A stretch of DNA of 34,400 nt from Alphaproteobacteria bacterium (GCA_029861675.1 JAOTYV010000011.1:1-34400); one strand, 5' to 3'. Numbered from the stretch's first letter, positions 1 to 7,899 are shown. Notes: generated by a model not told the origin, from the letters alone. Made by a program: numbers and translations.

Positions 1-40
1 TCAGGGGCATCGCAACCCGATATGACAAGACAGATACAAG

Positions 41-697
41 CTATGCCGCTAACTTAAATCTCGTCGCGGCTATCATCGCCGCAAGGTAATTGTCCACAGA
101 CCCTAGTTTGGCCTCTGCCGTGCTCGGATCATTTTGCCTAAAGACCTCACCCAACCGCGCACGGTCCACATCCAGCATGGTTAGGTCGAATGGCTTGAAT
201 ATCGGGTAGTTGAAAAACGATGGCGCGCGACAGAACACTACATCGTATTGCTCGGTCACTTCCAACGCATCGCCGACCATGAAATCGACGCGGTGCTGCA
301 TCGCCAGCGGCAACCGCTTTTTGACCGCATTGGCCAATTCCACGCCACCTTCCACCGGGTCTATCCCATATACGTGGAACCATTCGCACAGCAGCCAGGA
401 CCAGAATCCGTCGCCCGAACCAATATCGAGACATGTCCCACGAAAGTCCGGAAGAGAAGTCTCCTTTATTAGCCACAATCGGGATTCTTTCGGGTCGTAT
501 CCGTACCCTCCGGCCCGGTACCAAGCCGAATAAGCGTCGTCGTGTTCCCCTAGCTCCGCCAGAATATCGGCATAGTGTATGTGCCGATCCCGGTAGAACT
601 TTCTCCATTGCTTATGCACGCCATCAAGGGGTGGCTCAAAGGTCGCGAGGCGATGTAGACGCTTTATAACTTTTCGCACCAAATTGACTCGCAGCAT
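41..697 (-). CDS. Class I SAM-dependent methyltransferase, probably C-terminally truncated
   Basis: The SAM-binding motif I (LDIGSGDG, about residues 90-97 from the chosen start) is followed by an acidic motif II (GIDPVEGG) and a motif III-like VDFMVGDALEV...YDVVFC, so a Rossmann-fold methyltransferase is clear. The substrate cannot be told. The start at 697 is chosen because AGGA lies 6 bases upstream; the more upstream ATG at 745 has no ribosome site. The protein stops soon after YLAAMIAATR, where related enzymes usually continue into another beta strand. Reading on in the same frame past the TAG gives a hydrophobic stretch (LVSVLSYR), so a nonsense mutation is possible. It lies in the presumed integrated element. 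The family call is firm; that it is active is doubtful. Confidence 0.7.
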   Translation of the reverse strand: MLRVNLVRKVIKRLHRLATFEPPLDGVHKQWRKFYRDRHIHYADILAELGEHDDAYSAWYRAGGYGYDPKESRLWLIKETSLPDFRGTCLDIGSGDGFWSWLLCEWFHVYGIDPVEGGVELANAVKKRLPLAMQHRVDFMVGDALEVTEQYDVVFCRAPSFFNYPIFKPFDLTMLDVDRARLGEVFRQNDPSTAEAKLGSVDNYLAAMIAATRFKLAA

Positions 698-902
698 TGG
701 AATTCCTGAACTGACGATAGGGCCGATTACAATCTGGCATCGCATTATTCCGGTAAAGATTTTTCCCTGCTAAAAGGGCCAGAGACTACTGATTCGCAAA
801 TACGATCTTGTTCGTGATCGCCATGGGCTGGACGTTCCCTACCGGCACTTGTTCTTTCCCGTCGATCACGTCGCCACCGCCAATTCCTCCTTTCTGCAAA
901 CG

Positions 903-1112
903 CTAATGCCTCGTCCTGCCCCCGACCGTTCGCAATTCCTCGATCGCACGCAGAACCCGCTTCCACACTGAAACGCCCTGTACGTCGCCGGCCGCGATCA
1001 GTGCGTCTATTCGCATCGCCGCATGTATCGGCACATCGGCGCCGTACTGTTCAAGGAACAGCTTGGCGGAACGGTAGATGTCCTTGTCATCCATCGGTCG
1101 TAACCGGCTCAT
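903..1112 (-). CDS. Small DUF6961-like hypothetical protein
   Basis: About 69 residues. The body (MDDKDIYRSAKLFLEQYG, then IHAAMRIDALIAAGD, then VWKRVLRAIEEL) is helical and resembles short proteins of alphaproteobacteria and their phages that I associate with DUF6961. The function is unknown. The start at 1112 (MSRLRP...) has a G-rich stretch about 10 bases upstream; the ATG at 1094 (MDDKD) is an equally possible start without a clear ribosome site. It is divergent from the broken propeller gene to its right and sits in the presumed integrated element. The family name is from memory of the motif and should be checked. Confidence 0.5.
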   Translation of the reverse strand: MSRLRPMDDKDIYRSAKLFLEQYGADVPIHAAMRIDALIAAGDVQGVSVWKRVLRAIEELRTVGGRTRH

Positions 1113-1219
1113 GCCGCGCGACCACCCCCATCCCGCGCCAGTTCGACCGAGCCGCAATATCCTGAAGGCCCCAATCATTGTTGCGCGCGCTTCATTTCCC
1201 AGCATAGGTATTGGGCGGG

Positions 1220-2846
1220 ATGAGCAAGCACACTTACTTCCTTTTGGTGGCGGCGCTGTCAGCGGGTGTCGTCGCATTCATGGTCAGCCACAAAACTGCG
1301 CCGGTAGAACGTGTTCTATGGAACAGGGCTATCCACGTCACAGTGAACGCTGATCCCGCCGCCTCATTGGGAACAGCATTCTCATGGCAAAATGGCCATA
1401 TAGTCTGCGCCGCTGGATTCATAAACACAAACAGCTCAAGTAGGACATCGAACCAGAACGATTTGGAGTTTTGGTGTCGGGACACGCGCGCGCCTGTCGA
1501 AAACTACAATTTCCGAAGCCTGGGCCGGATATCGGCCGAATACCTAAAATCGTCAATCGCGAACGTGAATGGCGCGTTGGTCGATTACTATCACGGCCGC
1601 GTTCTTGATCGGCATGACGGCAAATGGCGACGCTACGCCGGCCGCATCGGTCGGTACAGACATCCGTTGGGCGGCCACGTTTCGCGCCTTCAACGGTCCG
1701 GCGATCGCCGATGGAGTTTCATATTGGGTTGGCGGAAGTGCGACGGCGTCGCCGTACTGTCAGACCGCGGCTATCATGGTTCATTGCTTGGCGCGGTCGG
1801 AACAACATTCATCTACAGGGATCGGATTTTCGCCAACGTCGCCGGCAAGGTCATTTCTTATGCCATCCCGCCGCCGCGAACAGGGCCTTGCCGAGCAATT
1901 GGCGGTGGAACCGTTCATGTTTCAGACGCCAATCGGGTTTATTCGATGATTCCCTACGGTGGGGCCTTGATCATCGGCGGCAGCGCGCGCGGCCGGCCGT
2001 GCGCGGCGCTGTATCGGGTGCGGCAAGGTCGAACGACCGCCCTTCAAGTGACGGAATGCGGCGAACGGCGCGTCACGGAATTCTACTCGTACATGATCTA
2101 TGGCGACGATTTGCTTGTCGGCACCTATCCGGACGGCAACCTGGCGTGGATCGACGGCGACACCGTCAGACTTACAAAAATGCCGATTCCGCTTACCGGG
2201 ACAAAGAGCGACCGGCAGCGTTATTTCGAAGCACAGGCCATGACGATCGCGGCGGGTGACCTGGTTGTCGGAATGTACCCGTGGGGCCAGCTATATCGCC
2301 GGCCGTTCGGCGGTGGTCCTTGGCGGTCTCAAAGGCTCTTTACCGGCCCGCCTTTATCCAATGAACCTCACCCCTACCATGATGCAATGGACGCGAAAAT
2401 CGCCGCTTTGGGTGTCCGGAATTCATCGAATAAACGCGACCGCCGCGCACGTGGCCTATTTCGGTCGGCTTGGGGACAACGAATCACGTCGCTTGCGGTG
2501 TTCAATGGCCAGCTCTGCGCCGGCACGGGCAACATGAGCGGCTCGCCGCGGAAATCCTGTCTATCATTCCATGGTGCCGGATTCGCTCGCCAAGGAATAC
2601 GGTCAGGTCTATTGCGCGCCAATCGCGAACCACACCCTCGCAGTGATCAAATGGCAGCAATCAACTGATTTCACTTTTAAGGTCACCGACCGACGCTTAG
2701 TCATTGAGCAGGACGGTTCGGAGATCGCGTCAAATGAGCATTCACTGACCGCCGAGCAGGCGAACGAATCAGAAAGTTCCGGGCAATTTGAATTTGGCAG
2801 GGGTGTCTATGGCCGGTTTCAAGGGACAGTGCGGCCAACGCCGTGA
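1220..2846 (+). pseudogene. Secreted propeller-like repeat protein, frameshifted
   Basis: The gene starts at ATG 1220 (GGGCGG just upstream) with a signal or anchor segment (YFLLVAALSAGVVAFMV). It continues with repeats such as YGDDLLVGTYPDGNLAWIDG and AAGDLVVGMYPWGQLYR, typical of kelch/sialidase-like propellers. Near 2545-2560 the coding signal moves to the +1 frame: the first frame gives RKSCLSFHGAGFARQG, while the other gives NPVYHSMVPDSLAKEYGQVY and runs cleanly to a stop at 2846, with a final jelly-roll-like section (FTFKVTDRRLVIEQDG). The stretch about 1610-1800 also reads poorly (many Arg) in the first frame, so a second pair of shifts is possible. No ligand or role can be assigned. 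It may be a sequencing error rather than a true pseudogene. Confidence 0.55.
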
Positions 2847-3010
2847 ATGCACGCTGCTTGCGGGACCACACGGCACACCGATAAACATGGATGTAATTCG
2901 GATCGGCATGCATCCGACACATCGAAAGATCGTCCCGAATTGGGGGGAATGAGGTCCCGGGTATGTCAGGGATCCTGTTTAAATGTACTTACTAATAGCG
3001 AGGTCCACCC

Positions 3011-3490
3011 ATGTCGGTGCTTGCCAACGTCAGACACGAGATATTCTGCGGTTTACGAGCGGAAGGGAAAACAGCGACCGCCGCCTATATCGAGGCCGGA
3101 TATTCCGAGGGCGGTGCGCGGGCAAATGCCTCCCGCTTGATAGCGAATGAAAACATTATGGCCCGTATCCTCGAGATTCGGACGGAAATCACCGATAAAA
3201 CCGTCGAAAAAGCCGGCCTGACCGAGACTTTCATCATCGACGGCCTGCGCGAGATCGTCGAGACGTGCAGCAATCCGACCAGCAAGGCATGGCACCCACA
3301 AGCGGCGATCCGGGCGCTGGAGCTGTTGGGCAAGAAATTGGGGCTGTGGGTCGTTCGGGTTGACGAGCGTCGGCGCGTCGATGGTGGATGGTCGTCTGAA
3401 GAACTGGACGCCGTCGCGCGGGAATTGCGCCACGAAATCGACGATCTGGAAGAACGGCGCGCCCGGCTGCTCGAAGAGGCGGTTGCGTAA
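3011..3490 (+). CDS. Phage terminase small subunit (Terminase_2-like)
   Basis: The 159-residue protein begins with a helix-turn-helix-like segment (FCGLRAEGKTATAAYIEAGY, then GARANASRLIANENIMARI) characteristic of Terminase_2 small subunits, followed by a central helix (VEKAGLTETFIIDGLREIVE) and a charged C-terminal coiled coil (ELDAVARELRHEIDDLEERR). Such proteins recognise phage DNA and load the large terminase subunit during packaging. GCGAGG lies about 9 bases before ATG 3011. No large subunit, portal or capsid gene follows. The next gene is convergent and unrelated, so this is a remnant or an isolated phage gene inside the element ending at the tRNA scar. Confidence 0.8.
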   Translation: MSVLANVRHEIFCGLRAEGKTATAAYIEAGYSEGGARANASRLIANENIMARILEIRTEITDKTVEKAGLTETFIIDGLREIVETCSNPTSKAWHPQAAIRALELLGKKLGLWVVRVDERRRVDGGWSSEELDAVARELRHEIDDLEERRARLLEEAVA

Positions 3491-3590
3491 TGATGCTGGC
3501 GAACCGCGGGGGGACAGGGTCAAATCCTACGGGACAGAATTTAAACACGTAAAAGCAGTCATCGCCGCCCGAATGGCCGTCGTTGGTACC

Positions 3591-4712
3591 TCACGCCGTC
3601 TTTGCGCGGGCATCCATGGCGTATTCCTCGAACTTGGCGAGCATATCCAGGTCGAGATGGCCTTTCATGCTCGTCATGATTCCGAAAGCCTTCTCATAGG
3701 ACATCGCCGGTTTATAGGCCCGTTCGTCGATGAGGGCCGAAAAAATATCCGCAATCGAGGTCAGGCGGACCAGGTCGTCGAGCTGGTCCCCGTTCAGTCC
3801 GTCCGGGTAGCCGGACCCGTCCAGCTTTTCGTGATGGTGCACGGCCATGGCGACGACGCGCGGGTCGAGACCTTCCATGCTGTCCATGATCTCGCGTGAA
3901 AAGGCCGGATGCTCCCGCATCTTCACCTGTTCGGAATCGTCCAGTTTGGCCGGCTTGTCGAGAATGCCCAGCGAGACCCATGCCTTGCCGATATCGTGCA
4001 GCATACCGCCCACGCTCAGCAATGTCAGATCATCCGCCTTGATGCCGATATTGTGGCCGAAATGCACGATCGCGCCGCAGACGGACATGCAATGGCGATA
4101 GGTGTAATCGTGGTGGTCCTCGATCGCCGCAAGCCAGGCCGACAGGGAACTCTCTTTCGTACAGTCGGCGATTAGCGCGCACGCCGCCTCGATTTCGGGA
4201 ATATCCACATGCCCGCCGTTTCGCACGTCGGCGAAGGCCTGCGTGAAGCTGTGGCGGCTTCCGACAAGAGCATCGCGCGTCACCGGCGAAAGATCCTGCC
4301 ATCCCGTTTCCAGTACATAAATACGGGCCGCACTGACCGCGCTGATAAGAACGTTCGGCGCAGCAGGAGCGACAAGGTAATTCTTGATACCGAATTTGTT
4401 AAGTTGCGCCACGTACTCTTCGCTAAAACTCGGGATCACAATCACGGTTCCGTCGATCGAGATATCGAAACGCGGTGCAAAGGTTCCGAAATTCTTGATT
4501 GTCGAGAGTTGGACGCAGAGCACCGCGCCGTTCGCGGGTGCGGCCTTCGGCTGAGCGGAGTCGAGCAGGTTAACGTCCAATACCGGAACGATCTGCTTCA
4601 GCGTCGCCGCGACGCCCGGAGCCATGGCGTTACCATCGTGCAGCAACAATAAACTCGAAATGCTCACTCTTCTATATCCGACATTGTATTGTCCCCATGA
4701 AGATATTGTCAT
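3591..4712 (-). CDS. HD-GYP domain phosphodiesterase with degenerate receiver-like N-terminus
   Basis: The 373-residue protein carries a full HD-GYP domain at about residues 195-365: HDIGK at 239-243, the H of REHPAF near 268, HHHEKLDGSGYPDGL at 292-306 and the metal-ligand Asp of ADIFSAL at 322. HD-GYP enzymes hydrolyse cyclic di-GMP in the cytoplasm with a di- or tri-metal site. Residues 17-130 alternate strands and helices like a receiver domain (SLLLLHDG, VIVIPSFSEEY, KNYLVAP), but no phospho-acceptor Asp is seen at the usual strand end, so I infer a non-phosphorylated REC-like module. The start is taken at ATG 4712 although no good ribosome site precedes it. Upstream is a very AT-rich stretch with a near-match to a CtrA box. 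It lies between phage genes, so it may be cargo of the element. Confidence 0.88.
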   Translation of the reverse strand: MTISSWGQYNVGYRRVSISSLLLLHDGNAMAPGVAATLKQIVPVLDVNLLDSAQPKAAPANGAVLCVQLSTIKNFGTFAPRFDISIDGTVIVIPSFSEEYVAQLNKFGIKNYLVAPAAPNVLISAVSAARIYVLETGWQDLSPVTRDALVGSRHSFTQAFADVRNGGHVDIPEIEAACALIADCTKESSLSAWLAAIEDHHDYTYRHCMSVCGAIVHFGHNIGIKADDLTLLSVGGMLHDIGKAWVSLGILDKPAKLDDSEQVKMREHPAFSREIMDSMEGLDPRVVAMAVHHHEKLDGSGYPDGLNGDQLDDLVRLTSIADIFSALIDERAYKPAMSYEKAFGIMTSMKGHLDLDMLAKFEEYAMDARAKTA

Positions 4713-4744
4713 TCTATTCTAGTGTATAGTTAGATGATTAGACC

Positions 4745-4759
4745 TTAATGTCTTATTAC
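4745..4759. promoter_or_regulatory. Imperfect CtrA-like box (TTAA-N7-TTAC)
   Basis: TTAA, seven bases, then TTAC: seven of eight bases of the TTAA-N7-TTAA motif. It lies about 33 bases upstream of the HD-GYP start codon in an AT-rich stretch (4690-4800) that must hold that gene's promoter. One mismatch in such AT-rich DNA can arise by chance. Confidence 0.25.
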
Positions 4760-4868
4760 ATCTTATATTAGTGATAGATAATAATGCGGCAGGGCTATTG
4801 CTGCGAGATGTATCTAGCGGAAGTCGATTTTGACCTCTGGAATATCTGCTTCCGGGGTGAAGCGGACG

Positions 4869-5381
4869 TCAATGAACGTTGCTCAGATGCCCGCTACGGC
4901 CCCGTACAGCGGCATCAGCGTGTCGGGCATAAGTATCATCCGCATCGCTGACGCGCCTCCCTGGCCGCCAATTGGAGCCCCGAGCGCGTCGGCCCGGGAC
5001 GTTGCAGCAACGCGGATCGACAATTGCCGGCGGCACGCCTGGTCGTCGCAACCAGGGCCGCCAGGCACGCCGCATATCCGGTATGACACCCGCCAAAGCG
5101 CCGTACAGCGGCATCAGCGGGCAGAGCGGTAATCCGGCATCCAATTCGCGGACGCGCCGCTCTGCCAGGAACAGGCAGGTTCGTTCGACGCAGCCGGGCA
5201 CGTCGGCAATATGATCCACCGTGATAAGCGAATAACTTACCGCAGCCGGGCCACAGTCATAGGCTTTCGGGGTGATCCATTCGGTAAATGCGCCACGCTT
5301 CGTCAGGCGTGACCGGCTCCCCTGTTCTATCTTCCCGTACAAAAGCGGATGCCTTTGTCTTCGATCCACGGGCCGTCGCAT
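4869..5381 (-). CDS. Hypothetical protein, possibly decayed
   Basis: An open frame of up to 170 residues fills much of the gap between the HD-GYP and integrase genes. The section KRGAFTEWITPKAYDCGPAA followed by YSLITVDHIADVPGCVERTC looks protein-like, but after LCPLMPLYGALAGVIP the sequence becomes Arg-rich and implausible. A second frame (5089 to 4883) ends with a near-copy of the same string, MPLYGAVAG. The two copies come from a 19-bp direct repeat 199 bases apart, which puts them in different frames. I do not recognise the family. It may be a real gene with a shorter C-terminus plus a duplicated, frameshifted tail. Confidence 0.25.
   Translation of the reverse strand: MRRPVDRRQRHPLLYGKIEQGSRSRLTKRGAFTEWITPKAYDCGPAAVSYSLITVDHIADVPGCVERTCLFLAERRVRELDAGLPLCPLMPLYGALAGVIPDMRRAWRPWLRRPGVPPAIVDPRCCNVPGRRARGSNWRPGRRVSDADDTYARHADAAVRGRSGHLSNVH
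4902..4920 (+). repeat. 19-bp direct repeat, copy A
   Basis: CCGTACAGCGGCATCAGCG occurs here and again at 5101-5119, identical over 19 bases, with looser similarity for about 12 bases upstream (cccgc...). The copies are 199 bases apart, so they are out of frame with each other. Confidence 0.85.
5101..5119 (+). repeat. 19-bp direct repeat, copy B
   Basis: Second copy of the repeat at 4902-4920. On the minus strand it encodes MPLYGA within the hypothetical frame 4869-5381, as copy A does in another frame. This suggests a small duplication inside a decaying phage-type gene. Confidence 0.85.
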
Positions 5382-5422
5382 TCGGCGCTTAGTCCGAACT
5401 TCCTAGCCCGGCGGCGGCTCAA

Positions 5423-6640
5423 TCATCGAATCGCCACCACGTTCGCCGACTGCCGTTTTGGTTCGATCAATCCCATGACGTGCTTGGCCCAGGATTCGAA
5501 CGCTTCGCGCATCTGATCTTCGAGGTCGGCGTGGTTGTAGACACCTTCGACTCCGGCCCTCTTGTGGCCCAAACAGCGTTCGGCGACCGCCACGCTGACG
5601 TTACGCTGTTGGGCCATCCATGTGCGCATCGTCCGGCGCAGGTCGTGGTTGACCCAATCTGTGACGCCACTTATCCGGTCGATCAATTGCTTCGGCTTCC
5701 CGAACCCACCTATCGGCAGATCGCCGCTGTGGAAGGTCGTGAAAACACACTCGCCCGCACCGCTGATCGCGCTGGCGTCGCAGAGCGTGGCCGTTGCTGC
5801 CGACGATAATGGGAAACGTTGCCCCTCCCCGGTCTTGTAGTCCGCCGCACTGATCGTCCAGACCGGGTTTTCGCCTAGGTCGAGATCCGACCACCGCATC
5901 CGTGCGACCTCACGAAGCCGTGCTCCGGTCAGTATGAGCGTAAGGTAGAATGGGCCGTGGGGCCAGCCAAGGCTATCGACTGCCTTGATGATCTTGCGCA
6001 GTTCGTCATCCTTCAGCACCCGGTGGCGCTTCCGCTCAAGGGCCGGTTTCTTTCTCGGCATCGGGATTGACTGGATCAGGTCGGCATCGAACGCCCACCC
6101 GAGCACGCTGCGCAGATGCGCATAAAGCCGGTTGCTTTGCGTCCCGCCATTCTTGGCCGCGACACGGTGGAGCAGCCGCGTGATGTCGCCCTTGCCGATG
6201 TCCTCGATCCGCATCTGTCCGAGTTCGGGCACCGCATAAGTCTCCAAGACCCTGCGGGTCTCGTACGAGGTTTTCTGGCGGGGTTGCGCGTAAACCTGAA
6301 GGTATTGTTCGACGATACCGGCGAAGGTTTCATCCGATAGCTCATCGCTGGCGGTAGGCGTCAGCGTTGGTTCCGGTACGTCGCCGCCCTTGACGCTCAT
6401 CGCCGCCTTGCGGGCTTCGGAGACGCCCATTTGGGGGAATTTGCCGAGCGTGATGCGACGGTGCTTCCCGTCGACCTTGTGTTTCAGCAGGAACGTCCCC
6501 TGCCCCTTCCTCGTGGCGCGGTATTGCAGTCCCCGCACCAAGGTATCCGGCAGCATAATCCGGTCGCCTTCGGGATCGACGGTTTCCACCGTTCGGTGTG
6601 TCAGTTTTTTGGCCGGGAGTGTCTTGTCTCGATAAGCCAT
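5423..6640 (-). CDS. Tyrosine recombinase/integrase, P4 type
   Basis: The 405-residue length and layout are those of P4-like integrases: an N-terminal arm-binding domain (about 1-95, with LVRGLQYRATRKGQGTFLLK and RRITLGKFPQMGVSEARK), a core-binding domain (about 103-190) and a catalytic domain (about 205-385). The catalytic set is visible: R241 in LILTGARLREV, K269 in YKTGEG, H332 and R335 in NHDLRRT, H359 in LGHKRAGVEG, and the nucleophile Y368 in VYNHAD. AAGG lies about 8 bases before ATG 6640. The start faces a tRNA-Lys 3' fragment 160 bases away, the expected place for the att site. It should integrate and excise the element to the left. No excisionase gene was recognised. Confidence 0.95.
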   Translation of the reverse strand: MAYRDKTLPAKKLTHRTVETVDPEGDRIMLPDTLVRGLQYRATRKGQGTFLLKHKVDGKHRRITLGKFPQMGVSEARKAAMSVKGGDVPEPTLTPTASDELSDETFAGIVEQYLQVYAQPRQKTSYETRRVLETYAVPELGQMRIEDIGKGDITRLLHRVAAKNGGTQSNRLYAHLRSVLGWAFDADLIQSIPMPRKKPALERKRHRVLKDDELRKIIKAVDSLGWPHGPFYLTLILTGARLREVARMRWSDLDLGENPVWTISAADYKTGEGQRFPLSSAATATLCDASAISGAGECVFTTFHSGDLPIGGFGKPKQLIDRISGVTDWVNHDLRRTMRTWMAQQRNVSVAVAERCLGHKRAGVEGVYNHADLEDQMREAFESWAKHVMGLIEPKRQSANVVAIR

Positions 6641-6780
6641 ATGAGCACCTTATTTAAAAATGGGCCACCATTTGGGCCACCTTTTTGCGTTGGCTCGAAT
6701 GGAATGCGATGAGACACAAATTGACACCTATCCCGCAGAATACAAGTATTTTATCGAGATCGATCAGACAGGGTGAGACG

Positions 6781-6795
6781 GGGTGAAACACCCCC
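6781..6795. repeat. Inverted repeat next to the att site
   Basis: GGGTG, five bases (AAACA overlapping the arm), then CACCC: the stretch ggggtgaaacacccc starts one base earlier at 6780 and can form a 6-bp hairpin with an AAA loop. It sits immediately before the tRNA-Lys fragment where the 5' half of the tRNA would otherwise be, between the integrase promoter and the presumed crossover. It may be an arm-type or accessory recombination site; no known consensus is matched. Confidence 0.4.
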
Positions 6796-6799
6796 AAAG

Positions 6800-6848
6800 C
6801 TGATTTTTAATCAGGTTGTCACAGGTTCGATCCCTGTCGGGCTCACCA
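6800..6848 (+). other. attachment-site scar: 3' fragment of tRNA-Lys(TTT)
   Basis: The fragment contains the anticodon arm CTGA-TTTTTAA-TCAG with anticodon TTT (6804-6806 region), a perfect T arm (ACAGG, TTCGATC, CCTGT at 6821-6837), the acceptor 3' strand CGGGCTC (6838-6844), and discriminator A plus CCA (6845-6848). The 5' acceptor strand (GAGCCCG expected), the D arm and the start of the anticodon stem are absent; the bases before 6800 do not fit. Position 27 (G6799) does not pair with position 43, which fits identity starting at 6800. This is what remains of the chromosomal tRNA when an element integrates into the 3' end and restores the tRNA at the other end. By orientation, the element lies to the left. 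Confidence 0.85.
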
Positions 6849-7247
6849 GTTCAAATCAAATTAATATTCATCTCGTTCGTTCAGCCGCCTCAATCGTGGC
6901 TGGAAGTTTGCCGGCGTCATCGACCTGTATTAACCGGTCGTTAATGGGATTATCGCAAATATGATTTTGGAATGATTTTTAAGTAGAATTACGAATCCAT
7001 TTCACACGTACTGGCCGCAATTTCGGAAACGAGCCCGTAAAAATTGATTTCATTATATTTAATCTAATGCCATCTGGGCGATTCAACGCCAACTGTCCGT
7101 GTGACTACCATCATATGATGAGGGGCACTGCAAATAGCTAAAATTTGTATCAATTTCGCGATGTACAATTGGCGAATCCCGAATTCGACCGGGACGTCAT
7201 TATTTCCGGATCTTCCCCGGAATATGTAGTTTTGGGGACGCAATATT
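6849..7247. other. Gene-free stretch between tRNA scar and REC-PilZ gene
   Basis: No reading frame here looks coding on either strand. The stretch is AT-rich and holds one perfect CtrA-like box (6930-6944) and a small hairpin in the presumed leader (TTCCGG at 7204-7209 with CCGGAA at 7217-7222), 25 bases before the start codon of the REC-PilZ gene. Confidence 0.5.
6930..6944. promoter_or_regulatory. CtrA-type binding box (TTAA-N7-TTAA)
   Basis: TTAACCGGTCGTTAA matches TTAA-N7-TTAA exactly and is flanked by A and T, making a 6-bp inverted repeat. The motif is the binding site of the alphaproteobacterial response regulator CtrA. It lies 304 bases upstream of the REC-PilZ start, in the same gene-free interval. 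Whether it controls that gene depends on the unknown transcription start. Confidence 0.5.
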
Positions 7248-7847
7248 ATGGTGGTAAAATCGATTCTCGTCGTTGACGACGACGTCCAATTCGGCCGGCT
7301 CATCAAACGTGTGTTCACCGCAATGGGCCATCGCGTGGAACAAATTTCCAATCCACGTGAAATTATCAACCGCTACAATAAATTCACGCCGGAAGTTATT
7401 TTCCTGGATATTTTCATGCCCGATTTGGACGGCATAGAGGTCGCCAACTGGCTCTCGAAGAAGGGCTTCAACGGCAAGCTCGTGTTCATGACGGGACATG
7501 ATCCGACCTTCCTGGCCGCCGCGCGGACGTCTATTGAACCCCGTATCGAAGCGACGGTCGCGACGCTCGAGAAACCCGCGCGCGTGGAAGATATTCGGGC
7601 GCTCTTGGATGAGCGTCGTGTGACGCCCCGAAAAAAGACCCTCAAGGCCGCGACGATTCTTCATCAAAACGACAACGCCATGATGAAGTGCATCATTCTC
7701 GACATTTCGGATAATGGAGCCCGGCTCAAGCCGGCCGATCCGACAGTCTTGCCGCAGAATTTCCGCCTGATGATCGCTAAGGGGCCGTCATATGACTGCG
7801 AAGTAATCCGGCGCGAAAACGACCAGATTGCGGTTCGGTTCCTGTAG
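7248..7847 (+). CDS. Response regulator with receiver and PilZ domains
   Basis: Residues 4-120 form a receiver domain: acidic pocket D10-D12, phospho-acceptor D54 (IFLDIFMPDLDG), T82 and K109 (TLEKP). Residues about 122-199 form a PilZ domain with the cyclic di-GMP motif RxxxR (R124, R128 in RRVTPRKK) and DxSxxG (D152, S154, G157 in LDISDNGARLK). It should be a cytoplasmic protein joining a phosphorelay to cyclic di-GMP sensing; its output partner is not visible. GGGGA lies about 9 bases upstream of ATG 7248. The PilZ part closely resembles the single-domain PilZ protein at 13667-13930, so the two are paralogues. The stop codon forms part of a terminator hairpin. Confidence 0.9.
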   Translation: MVVKSILVVDDDVQFGRLIKRVFTAMGHRVEQISNPREIINRYNKFTPEVIFLDIFMPDLDGIEVANWLSKKGFNGKLVFMTGHDPTFLAAARTSIEPRIEATVATLEKPARVEDIRALLDERRVTPRKKTLKAATILHQNDNAMMKCIILDISDNGARLKPADPTVLPQNFRLMIAKGPSYDCEVIRRENDQIAVRFL

Positions 7848-7899
7848 ACCATTTCTTGTTTAAAGTGACTCACGTGAAATGGTCTATCTCTTGGTTTTT
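7845..7899 (+). terminator. Terminator of the REC-PilZ gene
   Basis: TAGACCATTTC (7845-7855) pairs perfectly with GAAATGGTCTA (7876-7886), an 11-bp stem around a 20-base loop, followed by a T-rich tract ending in TTTTT (7895-7899). The stem includes the TAG stop codon of the REC-PilZ gene. Confidence 0.65.

Noticed and set aside
745..966. Leftward frame between the methyltransferase and DUF6961-like genes
   Set aside because: Composition is Arg/Glu-rich and it overlaps the better-supported gene at 903-1112; no motif or ribosome site.
6770..6848. A complete tRNA gene at the scar
   Set aside because: No acceptor 5' strand, D arm or 27-43 pair can be found before 6800, so only the 3' part is present.
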